In this document: piece after piece, positions 8,714 to 17,712 of the stretch
How the letters are laid out: every line of letters starts with the position of its first letter
How positions within the stretch are numbered: position 1 is the first letter of the stretch
Source: Acetobacter fabarum
GTDB taxonomy: Bacteria > Pseudomonadota > Alphaproteobacteria > Acetobacterales > Acetobacteraceae
Direction: 5' to 3'
Length of the DNA stretch: 64,000 nt
Assembly: GCF_011516925.1 (NCBI RefSeq)
Contig: NZ_WOTG01000001.1
Coordinates: forward strand, 248,001 to 312,000
The notes under the pieces: model-generated
Database searches by the model: none
What the model was told of the DNA's origin: nothing
Seen by the model: the letters and a program-made list of their open reading frames with translations, nothing else
Made by a program: the position numbers and the translations under genes

Positions 8714-9382
8714 TCAGAAATCCAGATTGGTATAGTAATCAGGCGGCGTAATGCCGGAAACCCGGTCGTTCAGCAGTGGGCGAAAACACGGGCGGGACTT
8801 CATTTTGGCGTACCAGTCACGCACGGCGGGCACCTTGGCCCAGTCTATGTCGCCAATAAAATCGAGGCAGGACAGGTGTGCTGCCGCCGTAAAATCGGCA
8901 AGGGATAAAAAGTGCCCTCCCAGCCAGCTCCTGTTTTCGGCCAGGTCGTTCACGTATTTCATGAGCGGACGCATGGAGGCATAGGCCTCACGCAGGGCAC
9001 CGCCGTCGGGGTTGCCGCGCCCGCTCAGGCGCTTCATCACCCGTTCATCAATAAACCGGCCTGAGACTTCGCGGGCGAACAGCGTTTCAAACCACGCGAC
9101 AACACGGCGCACTTCCACCCGCTCGGCCAGTGTGCGGCCCAGCAGGGGAATATCGGCATACGCCTCTTCCAGATATTCGCTGATCACGTACACATCGGGT
9201 ACGATCAATCCGTTATCTTCCACCAGAACGGGCACATCACCCGCAGGGTTGAGCGCCAGAAACTCAGGGCGTTTTTCCCACGGGCGTTCAACAATGGCTT
9301 CAAACGGCAGGCGTTTTTCACCCAGCACAAGGCGCACCGTGCGGCTGGCTGGAGAAAGGGGGAAATGGAACAGGGTACGCAT
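8714..9382 (-). CDS. fzlA: Glutathione S-transferase-like protein, FzlA homologue
   Basis: Protein of 222 residues with an N-terminal thioredoxin-like fold (TLFHFPLSPASRTVRLVLGEKRLPFE) and a C-terminal helical GST domain. It matches the FzlA type in the LFHFPLSP start, LNPAGDVPVLVEDNG and the C-terminal tail ITPPDYYTNLDF. In Caulobacter, FzlA binds FtsZ, bundles its filaments and is needed for constriction. The assignment rests on remembered family features, so an ordinary GST cannot be fully excluded. It is the next gene, on the opposite strand, to minCDE. Confidence 0.72.
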   Translation of the reverse strand: MRTLFHFPLSPASRTVRLVLGEKRLPFEAIVERPWEKRPEFLALNPAGDVPVLVEDNGLIVPDVYVISEYLEEAYADIPLLGRTLAERVEVRRVVAWFETLFAREVSGRFIDERVMKRLSGRGNPDGGALREAYASMRPLMKYVNDLAENRSWLGGHFLSLADFTAAAHLSCLDFIGDIDWAKVPAVRDWYAKMKSRPCFRPLLNDRVSGITPPDYYTNLDF

Positions 9383-9567
9383 ACCCTAGTGCTTTATGCC
9401 ATTGCATGCAGCCACGCCAGAGGGAAAACCGGGCAAAGCCCATCAATTTCCACATATTCCTTTTGTGCGGCAAAAACTAACCCGCAACACAAACTTCTCT
9501 GTTGCAATACAACTCTGTTATTCTACACGCTAACTGGCGTTCCTGTTTTTGAGAGAGCATCTGTTCG

Positions 9568-10263
9568 TTGTCCGGCACACATTCCAATTCCTCCCGCATC
9601 CGTATGTCTGGGCGCTCCTTTCTGGCCCTGACCCTCACACCGGAAACACCGCTGGTGGACTGGCTGGCCGCACTGGACCACCAGATCCAGCGCGCAGTGG
9701 GCTTTTTTGCGGGCAAGCCTGTTATTCTGGACCTCAGCCTCATGCAGGCAGACACACCCGACCTGCCCCACCTCCTGCCCGCCCTGCAAGAACGCGGCAT
9801 ACGCGTACTGGGCATAGAAGGGGGAGACAGGTCCTGGCCTGCCGTAGCCGACTGGGCATGGCCGGAAAGCCCGATGGGTGGGCGCGCCTCCGGCCCGGTC
9901 AGCATCCCGGAAGGGGAAAAAAACCCAACACTGGCCCCTACCCTTGTGGTGGAAGAAAGCGTGCGCTCCGGCCAGCACATTATCTGGCCTGATGGGGATG
10001 TGGTTATTCTGGGGGCCGTGTCCTCGGGGGCGGAAGTCACAGCTGGCGGGTCCGTGCATATTTATGGCGCACTGCGGGGCCGCGCCATTGCTGGCATTGG
10101 CGGCAATGCGGACTCCCGGATTTTTACCCGCAACCTTGCCGCCGAGCTTGTTGCCATAGACGGATTCTACGCCACGGCGGAAGAAATGGACGCACAATGC
10201 ACCGGCAAACCCACACAGGTCATGCTTGCGGGGGAAACTCTGGTATTCAAACCCCTACCCTGA
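9568..10263 (+). CDS. minC: Septum site-determining protein MinC
   Basis: About 231 residues from a TTG at 9568, which has a purine-rich GAGAGAG about 12 bases upstream; an ATG at 9604 without an obvious ribosome site would give 219 residues. The N-terminal FtsZ-inhibitory domain is followed by the C-terminal beta-helix domain, recognised by GDVVILGAVSSGAEVTAGGSVHIYGALRGRAIAG. That domain binds MinD and dimerises. MinC blocks FtsZ ring assembly away from mid-cell. A 149-base gap separates it from minD, so minDE may also have its own promoter. Confidence 0.95.
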   Translation: MSGTHSNSSRIRMSGRSFLALTLTPETPLVDWLAALDHQIQRAVGFFAGKPVILDLSLMQADTPDLPHLLPALQERGIRVLGIEGGDRSWPAVADWAWPESPMGGRASGPVSIPEGEKNPTLAPTLVVEESVRSGQHIIWPDGDVVILGAVSSGAEVTAGGSVHIYGALRGRAIAGIGGNADSRIFTRNLAAELVAIDGFYATAEEMDAQCTGKPTQVMLAGETLVFKPLP

Positions 10264-10412
10264 TGCGGGTTTGAATAAAACATGCTACAAAAGCCGTATT
10301 AATGTCACATTATACGTTTCATTTTCGCGCACAGATTGTAATGTCTCACCCAGATTGGGCCGTGGCATAAAGCGCGCGCCTTTACCGGCTTGCATAAGGA
10401 AGAGGAAGACTG

Positions 10413-11228
10413 ATGGCAAAGGTTCTGGTCGTCACGTCAGGCAAAGGGGGTGTCGGCAAGACCACCACCACCGCAGCTCTTGGGGCAGCATTGGCCAAAG
10501 CTGGCCAGAGCGTGGTTCTGGTGGATTTCGACGTTGGTCTGCGTAACCTCGACCTTGTCATGGGGGCCGAACGCCGCGTGGTGTTTGACCTGATCAACGT
10601 TATTCAGGGGGACGCCAACCTTGCTCAGGCCCTGATCAAGGACAAGCGGGTTGATACGCTCTCCCTCCTCCCCGCGTCCCAGACGCGCGACAAGGACGCC
10701 CTGACGCCAGAAGGTGTGGCCAAGGTTATTGCCGACCTGAGCAAAAAGTTTGACTGGGTGATCTGTGACAGCCCCGCAGGGATTGAGCGCGGCGCACAAA
10801 TGGCCATGCACCACGCCGACATGGCCGTGATCGTGACCAACCCCGAAGTCTCCTCCGTGCGTGACAGTGACCGCATTATCGGCATGCTGGACAGCACAAC
10901 AGAAAAAGCCAAAGCCGGTGAAAAAATGGAGAAGTTCCTCCTGATCACCCGCTACGACCCGCAGCGTGCCGCCCGTGGCGACATGCTGGGCACGGACGAT
11001 GTGCTGGAAATTCTGTCCATCCCGCTGCTGGGCATTATCCCCGAAAGCGCAGATGTGCTCAAGGCATCCAACGTGGGTGCGCCCGTAACCATTGCAGAAC
11101 CGGATAGCGCGCCAGCCCGCGCTTATACCGAAGCCGCTCGCCGCCTGATGGGAGAGAAGGTGGAAGTCACCATTCCCACAGAACGCAAGGGCCTGTTTGA
11201 CTGGCTGTTCAAACGGAGAGTCGCATGA
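10413..11228 (+). CDS. minD: Septum site-determining ATPase MinD
   Basis: Protein of 271 residues of the ParA/MinD family. The deviant Walker A motif [10 protein letters not shown] lies at about residues 10-19, [17 protein letters not shown] follows as switch I, and the Walker B region is [16 protein letters not shown]. The C-terminal [13 protein letters not shown] forms the amphipathic membrane-targeting helix. It carries MinC to the membrane and is released by MinE. AGGAAGAGGAAG precedes the ATG. The stop overlaps the minE start (ATGA). Confidence 0.98.
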   Translation: MAKVLVVTSGKGGVGKTTTTAALGAALAKAGQSVVLVDFDVGLRNLDLVMGAERRVVFDLINVIQGDANLAQALIKDKRVDTLSLLPASQTRDKDALTPEGVAKVIADLSKKFDWVICDSPAGIERGAQMAMHHADMAVIVTNPEVSSVRDSDRIIGMLDSTTEKAKAGEKMEKFLLITRYDPQRAARGDMLGTDDVLEILSIPLLGIIPESADVLKASNVGAPVTIAEPDSAPARAYTEAARRLMGEKVEVTIPTERKGLFDWLFKRRVA

Positions 11229-11509
11229 CATTCCTCTCCAGCATTTTCAAGCGCCGCTCCTCGGCGCCGGTTGCGCGCGATCGGCTACAGATTTTGCTGG
11301 CGCACGAACGTATTGCTGTTGGTGATGGCAAGGATGACCTGCTTGCCAAGCTGCACCGTGAGATCATGGAAGTGATCAAACGGCATGTCGCGGTCGATCA
11401 GGACAAGGTTCAGATTAAAATGGACCGTGGCGCGCAATGTTCGGTGCTGGAAATTGATGTGGAAGTTCCCGGCCTGACCGACAGGGCCGAAAACGCCAAA
11501 AAAGACTGA
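11225..11509 (+). CDS. minE: Cell division topological specificity factor MinE
   Basis: Protein of 94 residues, normal for the family. The N-terminal membrane-targeting and anti-MinCD segment includes [13 protein letters not shown]; the topological specificity domain follows with [17 protein letters not shown] and the conserved LEIDVEVP. It stimulates the MinD ATPase and drives the pole-to-pole oscillation. ATGA overlap with minD indicates coupled translation. Confidence 0.97.
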   Translation: MTFLSSIFKRRSSAPVARDRLQILLAHERIAVGDGKDDLLAKLHREIMEVIKRHVAVDQDKVQIKMDRGAQCSVLEIDVEVPGLTDRAENAKKD

Positions 11510-11570
11510 CAGCACCTATTATGCCCCAGCATAGCAGGCCCAAGCGGTCTGTTATGCTGCCAGTACGCAA

Positions 11571-11619
11571 ACGCCCTGCTCGCGCCATATCTCTGGTATG
11601 GTGCGAACAGGGCGTTTTT
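11571..11619 (+). terminator. Terminator of the minCDE operon
   Basis: ACGCCCTG at 11571-11578 pairs with CAGGGCGT at 11608-11615, with a second inner pairing between CGCGCCATA and GGTATGGTGCG. Five T follow at 11615-11619. Confidence 0.85.
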
Positions 11620-11642
11620 CATACATAGGCCATAAAAGCGCC

Positions 11643-12335
11643 TTAGCCGGGCAGAAGAGGCTCCAGCCATTCCTTAGCCTGCATGAAGTCCCGCTTAAGG
11701 GCTTTTACCGCGGCATCCGCATCCCCCGCCCGGAAGGCCTGAAGCAGTTGCAGGTGTGGGTGGTCGGGGTTGGCAGGGCTTATGGTAGGCAGGCCATTGG
11801 CGGCGGCATAAATTGGTCCCATGCGGGTCCATAGCCCCCGGATCAGCCCCACAGTAACCGACAGCCTTGAAAAACCAGCCCCGGTGCTATGGAAATACAC
11901 ATTGGTTATGGCCGTTGCATGCGGCTCACCCGCCTCATACGCGGCAATAAATGCCGCGTGCTTTTCTTCAAGCACGGCAATCTGCTCGGGCGTGATATGG
12001 GCGGCCAGATCGCGGGTTACGCGCTCTTCCAGCACTTCGCGCACCCCATGAATATCCAGAAAAACAGGGCGGGAAGTCAGCGGGACACACGCCGTATTGC
12101 GCTCATCCAGCACCAGTGCCTGCTCGGATACAAGGCGTAGCAGGGCCTCACGCACAGGGGTTGGGCTTAAGCCCAGCGATGCAGCCAGTGGGCGCAGCAC
12201 CAGCCGCTCCCCACCCTGATACCGGCAATAAATCAACTGGTCACGGATCTGCTGGTAGGCATACGCCGCCAGAGCGCCCCGCCCTTCGGGCCTGCTCTCA
12301 CCCTGCGCTGGAATGGTGATGGTGTTAAATGTCAT
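11643..12335 (-). CDS. GntR family (FCD-type) transcriptional regulator
   Basis: Protein of 230 residues. The winged helix-turn-helix (AYQQIRDQLIYCRYQGGERLVLRPLAASLGLSPTPVREALLRL) is at residues 25-75. An all-helical FCD effector domain follows. The metal-site histidines NVYFHSTG and HPHLQLLQAF are recognisable, but the last position, normally a histidine near the C-terminus, reads KRDFMQAKEWL. Such regulators usually sense small organic acids. Its ATG overlaps the stop of the upstream ABC transporter gene (ATGA on the minus strand), so both are in one operon and autoregulation is plausible. Confidence 0.85.
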   Translation of the reverse strand: MTFNTITIPAQGESRPEGRGALAAYAYQQIRDQLIYCRYQGGERLVLRPLAASLGLSPTPVREALLRLVSEQALVLDERNTACVPLTSRPVFLDIHGVREVLEERVTRDLAAHITPEQIAVLEEKHAAFIAAYEAGEPHATAITNVYFHSTGAGFSRLSVTVGLIRGLWTRMGPIYAAANGLPTISPANPDHPHLQLLQAFRAGDADAAVKALKRDFMQAKEWLEPLLPG

Positions 12336-14260
12336 TGCGCATGTGCCATTTGCCTGTTCAGAAACTGACTGTAGAGACCATTCTGCTGCTCAAGTTGCGC
12401 AGGAGAGCCGTCCTCTGCAATTCTGCCATCCTGCATAACAACGATTCTGTCAAAGTTTCGTAGGGTGGACAAGCGGTGCGCCACGGCAATAACCGTGCGC
12501 CCCACCATAAGCCGGTCCAGTGCGCGCTGGACGTGCTCCTCGCTTTCCGTATCCAGCGCGCTGGTTGCTTCGTCCAGGATCAGAATAGGGGCATTGCGCA
12601 AAAAGGCCCGTGCAATGGCAATACGCTGGCGCTGCCCGCCCGAGAGCTTGACCCCCCTATCCCCCACAATTGTCTCAAACCCTTCGGACAGGGCATCAAT
12701 AAACGTGGCACATCCGGCGGCGGCGGCAGCGGCGCGCACGGCCTCGTCACTCGCATCGGGCCGACCGTAGCGGATGTTCTCCATCACGCTGCGATGCAGA
12801 AGCGAGACATCCTGCGGCACAACAGACAGGCAGGCCCGCAGGGCGTCATCTGTCAGTTCCCGGATGTCCTGCCCGTCGATCAGTATGGAGCCGGACTGCA
12901 CAAAACGCATGCGCTGCAACAGGGCCAGCACCGTACTTTTGCCCGAGCCTGAACGCCCCACCAGCCCCACACGGCTCCCTGCGGCAATGTGCAGGTTAAA
13001 ATGCGCCAGAACCGGCTCCCCTCCGGGGTAGGCAAAGGTTACATCGCCAAAGCGGACATCACCCCGCACGGGGCTGGGCAGGTCGGCGGCAACCTGCGGG
13101 TCGGGCATGTCATGCGGTACCAGCAGGGAGGACAGCACCTCGGACAGGCGCGCATTGTGCTGAATGGTTTCCACCAGTGCCAGAGCCAGATCGCGCGTGC
13201 CATGCAGAATGGCAAAGCCCAGCGTGATCACCATAACCACCTGCCCCACACTGGCCTGTTGCCACTGCCACAGCAGAACGGCCCAGACCAGCAGGCCCGT
13301 TGTGAGCACAGCGGTCATGCCCGCATGAATCATACGGAGCTGTTCCATATAGCGCAGGGATTTGAGCCGCTCTCCCATTTCCCGCTCGGTCAGGGCATTA
13401 AAGCGCTGGCGTTCGCGGTTGCGCATACCAAAGGCACGGACAAGGGCAATATTGCCCATAACATCCAGTGTCTCCCCCTCCAGCCCGGCGGCGGCCACCG
13501 CGTAATGCCCATGCAGCCTGCGCCCCTTGAGTGCTAAACGGAACATGATCAGGCACAAACCGCCAGCCAGCAGAACAGTCGCCCCACCCATGGTCAGGCT
13601 GACCGAGAGCATAAGCACCACAGAGAGCAGCACATTCAGGCTGGGCGGGAGCACGTTCCATGCCAGCATATTCTCAATGGTGAAGCTGACATTCCCCGCC
13701 GTTGCAATACGCGCGGCAAGGGAGGCGGGCATACGATCAGCAAAATAAGCTGGAGAGTGGCCCGTTAAAAACCGGAACAGGTCCTGCCGTATATCCCCCG
13801 TAACCGCCACAAATGTCCGGGCGGCAAACCAGCCTGCAATACGCCAGCATATGTTGTCCGCCACGATCAGCCCGATCAGCACCCCCACGGCGGCCCATAC
13901 GCCCGAAACCGCAGCCGCGCCGGAGTGGCTGGTCATCAGGTCCACCAGATGGCGAATACCGTAGGAGGAGAGCACAATGCAGCTTATGGCCCCACCCACG
14001 GCCCCAAAAACCAGTGTATGCCCCACTGGCCTTGCCCGCATGTAGCGCAGCAAAAAGCGTACCGGCCTGCCTGCATAGGCGGGCAAGGCTTCATCGGGTA
14101 CGGTTACATGGGCGGATACGGGGTTGGCCCCGTCGGTCTTGTTGTTTTTGTCGTCCACCAACACGCTCTGGTTTTCTTCCCTGGCAGAATACGCCTGACC
14201 CAACAGCCAGACCGGAACAGCCCCCATCCTGCCTGCCGCAGTCGGGTATTGCATCCACAT
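12332..14260 (-). CDS. ABC exporter, fused permease and ATPase (MsbA/MDR type)
   Basis: About 642 residues; a start at 14227 is also open. A six-helix transmembrane domain occupies about residues 70-370. The nucleotide-binding domain has Walker A GLVGRSGSGKSTVLAL, signature LSGGQRQRIAIARAF and Walker B ILILDEATSALD, followed by the switch histidine in VIAVAHRLSTL. These half-transporters dimerise and export lipids, peptides or drugs. The substrate is unknown. It is followed in the operon by a GntR regulator. A second, separate exporter of the same class is at 47492-49276, which looks the better MsbA candidate. Confidence 0.88.
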   Translation of the reverse strand: MWMQYPTAAGRMGAVPVWLLGQAYSAREENQSVLVDDKNNKTDGANPVSAHVTVPDEALPAYAGRPVRFLLRYMRARPVGHTLVFGAVGGAISCIVLSSYGIRHLVDLMTSHSGAAAVSGVWAAVGVLIGLIVADNICWRIAGWFAARTFVAVTGDIRQDLFRFLTGHSPAYFADRMPASLAARIATAGNVSFTIENMLAWNVLPPSLNVLLSVVLMLSVSLTMGGATVLLAGGLCLIMFRLALKGRRLHGHYAVAAAGLEGETLDVMGNIALVRAFGMRNRERQRFNALTEREMGERLKSLRYMEQLRMIHAGMTAVLTTGLLVWAVLLWQWQQASVGQVVMVITLGFAILHGTRDLALALVETIQHNARLSEVLSSLLVPHDMPDPQVAADLPSPVRGDVRFGDVTFAYPGGEPVLAHFNLHIAAGSRVGLVGRSGSGKSTVLALLQRMRFVQSGSILIDGQDIRELTDDALRACLSVVPQDVSLLHRSVMENIRYGRPDASDEAVRAAAAAAGCATFIDALSEGFETIVGDRGVKLSGGQRQRIAIARAFLRNAPILILDEATSALDTESEEHVQRALDRLMVGRTVIAVAHRLSTLRNFDRIVVMQDGRIAEDGSPAQLEQQNGLYSQFLNRQMAHAQ

Positions 14261-14746
14261 TACGTGTCTTTCCGGCTTATCCCAAACAGGTTTTAACGCA
14301 TACCAACACGCGGCCTACGCCATGCCCGTTATGATTCCGAACCAACCGGAAGCGCCAGAACCCCTTGTTATAACGATAAACATTGCGTGATGAGCCACGA
14401 CCCGAGGCAACCATCCTTCACCTGTTTTTCAACTTTTCCACCCCGTTCTGTGGCGCGGGCTATCCGCTACTGGCTCATCTCCAAACAGAATTTTTCCCGG
14501 CCCACATATGCTAAAAATTATATAAATCCCTGAAAATATTACACTATTTTAACTGAAATAACGCAGCATCCAGCGGGCTCCACACACAACCGGGGTACAC
14601 GCCACCCAATGCGCGCATATCAGAACGCCCAAAAACGGGGGGCAACCGCACCGCCTGCGCAGCCTTGCCGCCCATTATCCACATATTGACGACAGCAAGC
14701 CTTGGCTTCCACAGAGAACATGAGAATTCAAGGGAGTACACAGTTC
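14261..14746. other. 486-base intergenic region between divergent genes
   Basis: Holds the upstream regions of the ABC exporter (minus) and the porin (plus). A distinctly AT-rich stretch lies at about 14505-14570. AGGGAG at 14731-14736 is the porin ribosome site. A single GANTC site is at 14333-14337. I found no convincing gene; a 65-codon minus-strand frame at 14544-14741 has no recognisable features. No clear -35/-10 pair could be assigned. Confidence 0.5.
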
Positions 14747-16456
14747 ATGGCATCGCGAAAAAAGGCACTGTTGGCTACTGTCATGGCTGCATCAGTTGCC
14801 GGGGTGCCTTATATGCTCCCCACGCTTGCCTACGCGGATGACTACGCAGACCTGCTGGATGTTCTGCGTGCCAAGGGCAGCCTGACCAGACATGAATATG
14901 ACACACTTCTGGCCAAGCATGTCCACCATGCCGCCCTTGCGGCTGAACCCCGTGCAACACGCCCGGCCCATGTAGCTTCCGGCGGCACGCGCACGGCCAT
15001 GGCGCATGCAGCCCATGGTGCGCAATCGGGCTATGAGCCAGGTATCCGCTTTGATCCCGGCGCGGGTGAAAACGACATATCCCTGCGAGCAGAAGATGCC
15101 GCCACCCGGGCAGAAGCCAGCGCGCGCTCCGCACAGGAAGCCGCCAAAGCGCTGGATAGCGGCAATTTTGTACGCGTTGCCAAATATGTGCCGGGCAAGG
15201 GGCTGACCTTTAAAGCTGGCCCCATAGACATCAACCTTTCAGGCTTTGTGAACGGTTTTTACACCTATAACAGCCCTGCGGGTGGCCGCCCTGTTGCCGG
15301 TGGTGTTTCCTCCGGGTCTTCGGGCTTTGATTCCTCCGCAGTCAGGAACGGGCTGCTGCCTGCCGGGTTTATTCTCAAAATGAACACCGTGCAGCAGGGT
15401 ATGGATATTTCCGCTGTTCTGGGCATGTATCCGGGGCTGGACAACGCCAAACCTGCCGCCTTTAACGCCAACTCCGGCGGTAGCCCCGTGGGGCTGGGCA
15501 CGGCAGGCATCGACCTTCGTCAGGTGTACATGACCTTTGGCAACAAGGACATGGGGACCTTCAAGATCGGTCGTGATCTGGCCCTGTTCGCCAGCGATGC
15601 GATCATGAACGATGCAACCCTGCTCAGTGTTGGTTCCACAGGCAGCAATGCCTCCCCTGCCAATACATCGCTGGGCCGTATTGGCGTGGGTTATGTGTAC
15701 GCGGACTGGATCCCCCAGATCTCCTATACTTCCCCCAAGCTGGGCGGTTTTCAGGGGTCAGTGGGTATTTTCCAGCCGCTGGATGAATTTGGCTACGCCG
15801 ATGCCACAAACCCCACTGCGGCCTCCGCTGCCAGCCAGTATTCGGCCGGGTCCACCCAGCATTCCTCCCCCATGGTGCAGGGCCGCGCCGTGTATGATTT
15901 TTCCGTCTCCGATGTGCAGTTCCACATCTGGGCCAGCTTCCTGATCCAGCACATGCAGGGACTCAGCAGCCTGCAGGCAGATGGCAAAACACCCCTGCTC
16001 AGCTCCGACCAGCACCACAGCGCGATGGTGGAAGCGGGGGATATTGGCACCAAGGTCACCTACGGGCCGCTTGAAGGCGTTGCCTACTACTACCGTGGCA
16101 GCGGGCTGGGCACGACCGGCCTGTTCTTTGATGGTGTGGATGCCAGTGGCCGCAAACGTGACTCGGAAGGGTATTACGTGCAGGGCGCCTATCATATTAC
16201 CAAAAAATTCCGTCTGGTTGGCAGCTATGGCGTAAGCAACCTGTATCTGGCTGGTGGGGAAAATACGGCTCTGGAAAGTCAGGCGGGTTCTGCGGGGCTT
16301 GTGCGCCGCAACCAGTCCGAGGTCGGGGCCGCCTATTACCAGATGACCGACTGGCTGACCGTGGTTGGCGAATATTCCCACACGTCCTCCTCCGCACATG
16401 GGGGCAGCAAGGAGAGCGACAACACCGCATCTGGCGGTGTCATGCTGATGTTCTAG
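14747..16456 (+). CDS. Outer-membrane porin
   Basis: Protein of 569 residues from the ATG at 14747, which has AGGGAG ten bases upstream. The signal peptide runs to about residue 31 (cleavage after LAYA). A short helical/coiled-coil region (residues about 85-150, with a histidine- and alanine-rich part) is followed by a beta-barrel with alternating hydrophobic strands and aromatic girdles. LSGFVNGFYTYNS, RQVYMTFGNKDMGTFKIGRD and the final phenylalanine (MLMF) are typical of porins inserted by BamA. The N-terminal coiled coil resembles DcaP-like porins. Preferred solute unknown. Confidence 0.85.
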   Translation: MASRKKALLATVMAASVAGVPYMLPTLAYADDYADLLDVLRAKGSLTRHEYDTLLAKHVHHAALAAEPRATRPAHVASGGTRTAMAHAAHGAQSGYEPGIRFDPGAGENDISLRAEDAATRAEASARSAQEAAKALDSGNFVRVAKYVPGKGLTFKAGPIDINLSGFVNGFYTYNSPAGGRPVAGGVSSGSSGFDSSAVRNGLLPAGFILKMNTVQQGMDISAVLGMYPGLDNAKPAAFNANSGGSPVGLGTAGIDLRQVYMTFGNKDMGTFKIGRDLALFASDAIMNDATLLSVGSTGSNASPANTSLGRIGVGYVYADWIPQISYTSPKLGGFQGSVGIFQPLDEFGYADATNPTAASAASQYSAGSTQHSSPMVQGRAVYDFSVSDVQFHIWASFLIQHMQGLSSLQADGKTPLLSSDQHHSAMVEAGDIGTKVTYGPLEGVAYYYRGSGLGTTGLFFDGVDASGRKRDSEGYYVQGAYHITKKFRLVGSYGVSNLYLAGGENTALESQAGSAGLVRRNQSEVGAAYYQMTDWLTVVGEYSHTSSSAHGGSKESDNTASGGVMLMF

Positions 16457-16514
16457 TCCGGTCAAGGGGTTCTATCGTCTCTATTTTATAGACCGATTAC
16501 AGCCCGGGCTGTTG

Positions 16515-16532
16515 CCTCTGACACCACAGAGG
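16515..16532 (+). promoter_or_regulatory. Small inverted repeat in the lptF leader
   Basis: CCTCTG at 16515-16520 and CAGAGG at 16527-16532 form a perfect six-base stem with a six-base loop, 15 bases before the lptF ATG. No T run follows, so it is not a terminator. It may be a leader hairpin or chance. Confidence 0.3.
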
Positions 16533-16547
16533 TAGATAACCGAGAGC

Positions 16548-17696
16548 ATGACTGTCCGCTCCCTTCTTCTGTGGCTCCAACACCACTTTTTAACGCTGGA
16601 CCGCTACGTGCTGCGCCAGTTGCTGGTGGCGCTGGCAGCCACTACGGGCGGGCTGGCGGCACTGATCTGGCTCATGCAGTCCCTGCATTTTGTGTCGCTG
16701 GTTGTGGACAGGGGCCTGTCCCTGCGTGTGTTCATAGAACTGACCAGTCTTTTGCTGCCGTCCTTTGTGGCGGTGGTCATGCCCATTACCACCTTTATTG
16801 TCAGCCTGTTTGTTTACCAGCGTCTGGCCAGCGACCGTGAACTTACGGTCATGCAGGCTGCGGGGCTTTCCCCCTTCTCTCTGGCGCGACCGGGGCTAAT
16901 CTGCGCGGCACTTTCCACCCTGATTGTATTTGTGCTCAACGTGTGGATTGTCCCCTCCTCCTACCATGCGTTCCGCCAGTACGAGCTCCAGATCCGGAAC
17001 AAAATGGCGGCTTTTATGCTGCAGGATGGTGTTTTTACAAAAGTATCAAACACCATGACCGTCTATATCCGCTCGCGCGACCAGAATGGGGTTCTGTGGG
17101 GTATTCTGGTGGAAGATGACCGGCAACCCGACAACCATGCCACAATTCTGGCCAGCCACGGCAATATGGTCATGGTCAATGACGTGCCGCGCGTTGTGCT
17201 TTATGATGGGTCCCGTCAGGTTCTCGACCGCAAAACCGGCCGGTTGAACATGCTGGTTTTCAAACAGGACACCATGGATTTTTCTACCGCACACCCATCC
17301 AGCCAGCATCTGCGTGATTCAGCCGAGATGTCCCTCTCCGAGCTGCTCTCCCCCGACCCCAGCGCTGTCTCGGCACGGGATACGGGCAAGTTCAAGGTTG
17401 AAGGCTGGCGGCGCCTGACCTCCCCGCTAACCTGTTTTTCCTTTGCCATGATCGGCATGTTTGCCATGCTCCGGGGCGCATTCTCGCGCCATGGCAGCGT
17501 AACGCGCCCGCTTGTGGCGGTGCTGTGTGTTGTCGGGTTGCTGGCCGTAACCATGCTTTTGCAAAATCTGGCCGGGCGCAACATGCGGCTTATTCCCCTT
17601 ATTCCGCTCTTTGCCACGCTGCCCGGGCTGGTCTGTGCCTATCTGCTGTTCATGCCGGAAATAAAAGCCAACCGCCGCCAGCCCCAGCAGGCATGA
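16548..17696 (+). CDS. lptF: LPS export ABC transporter permease LptF
   Basis: Protein of 382 residues. The YjgP/YjgQ family start, LDRYVLRQLLVALAATTGGLAALIWLMQSL, gives the first membrane helix. Three further helices lie at about 60-85, 105-130 and near 290-375, with a periplasmic beta-jellyroll between. With LptG it forms the inner-membrane permease that extracts LPS, powered by LptB2 (not in this window). GAGAG precedes the ATG. The gene is first in the run lptF-lptG-lptD-surA-rsmA. Confidence 0.93.
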   Translation: MTVRSLLLWLQHHFLTLDRYVLRQLLVALAATTGGLAALIWLMQSLHFVSLVVDRGLSLRVFIELTSLLLPSFVAVVMPITTFIVSLFVYQRLASDRELTVMQAAGLSPFSLARPGLICAALSTLIVFVLNVWIVPSSYHAFRQYELQIRNKMAAFMLQDGVFTKVSNTMTVYIRSRDQNGVLWGILVEDDRQPDNHATILASHGNMVMVNDVPRVVLYDGSRQVLDRKTGRLNMLVFKQDTMDFSTAHPSSQHLRDSAEMSLSELLSPDPSAVSARDTGKFKVEGWRRLTSPLTCFSFAMIGMFAMLRGAFSRHGSVTRPLVAVLCVVGLLAVTMLLQNLAGRNMRLIPLIPLFATLPGLVCAYLLFMPEIKANRRQPQQA

Positions 17697-17712
17697 GAGG
17701 ACGCCCGAACGC

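Noticed and set aside
14544..14741. Small minus-strand frame of 65 residues in the porin upstream region
   Set aside because: No ribosome site or recognisable features; it covers the porin ribosome-binding region.
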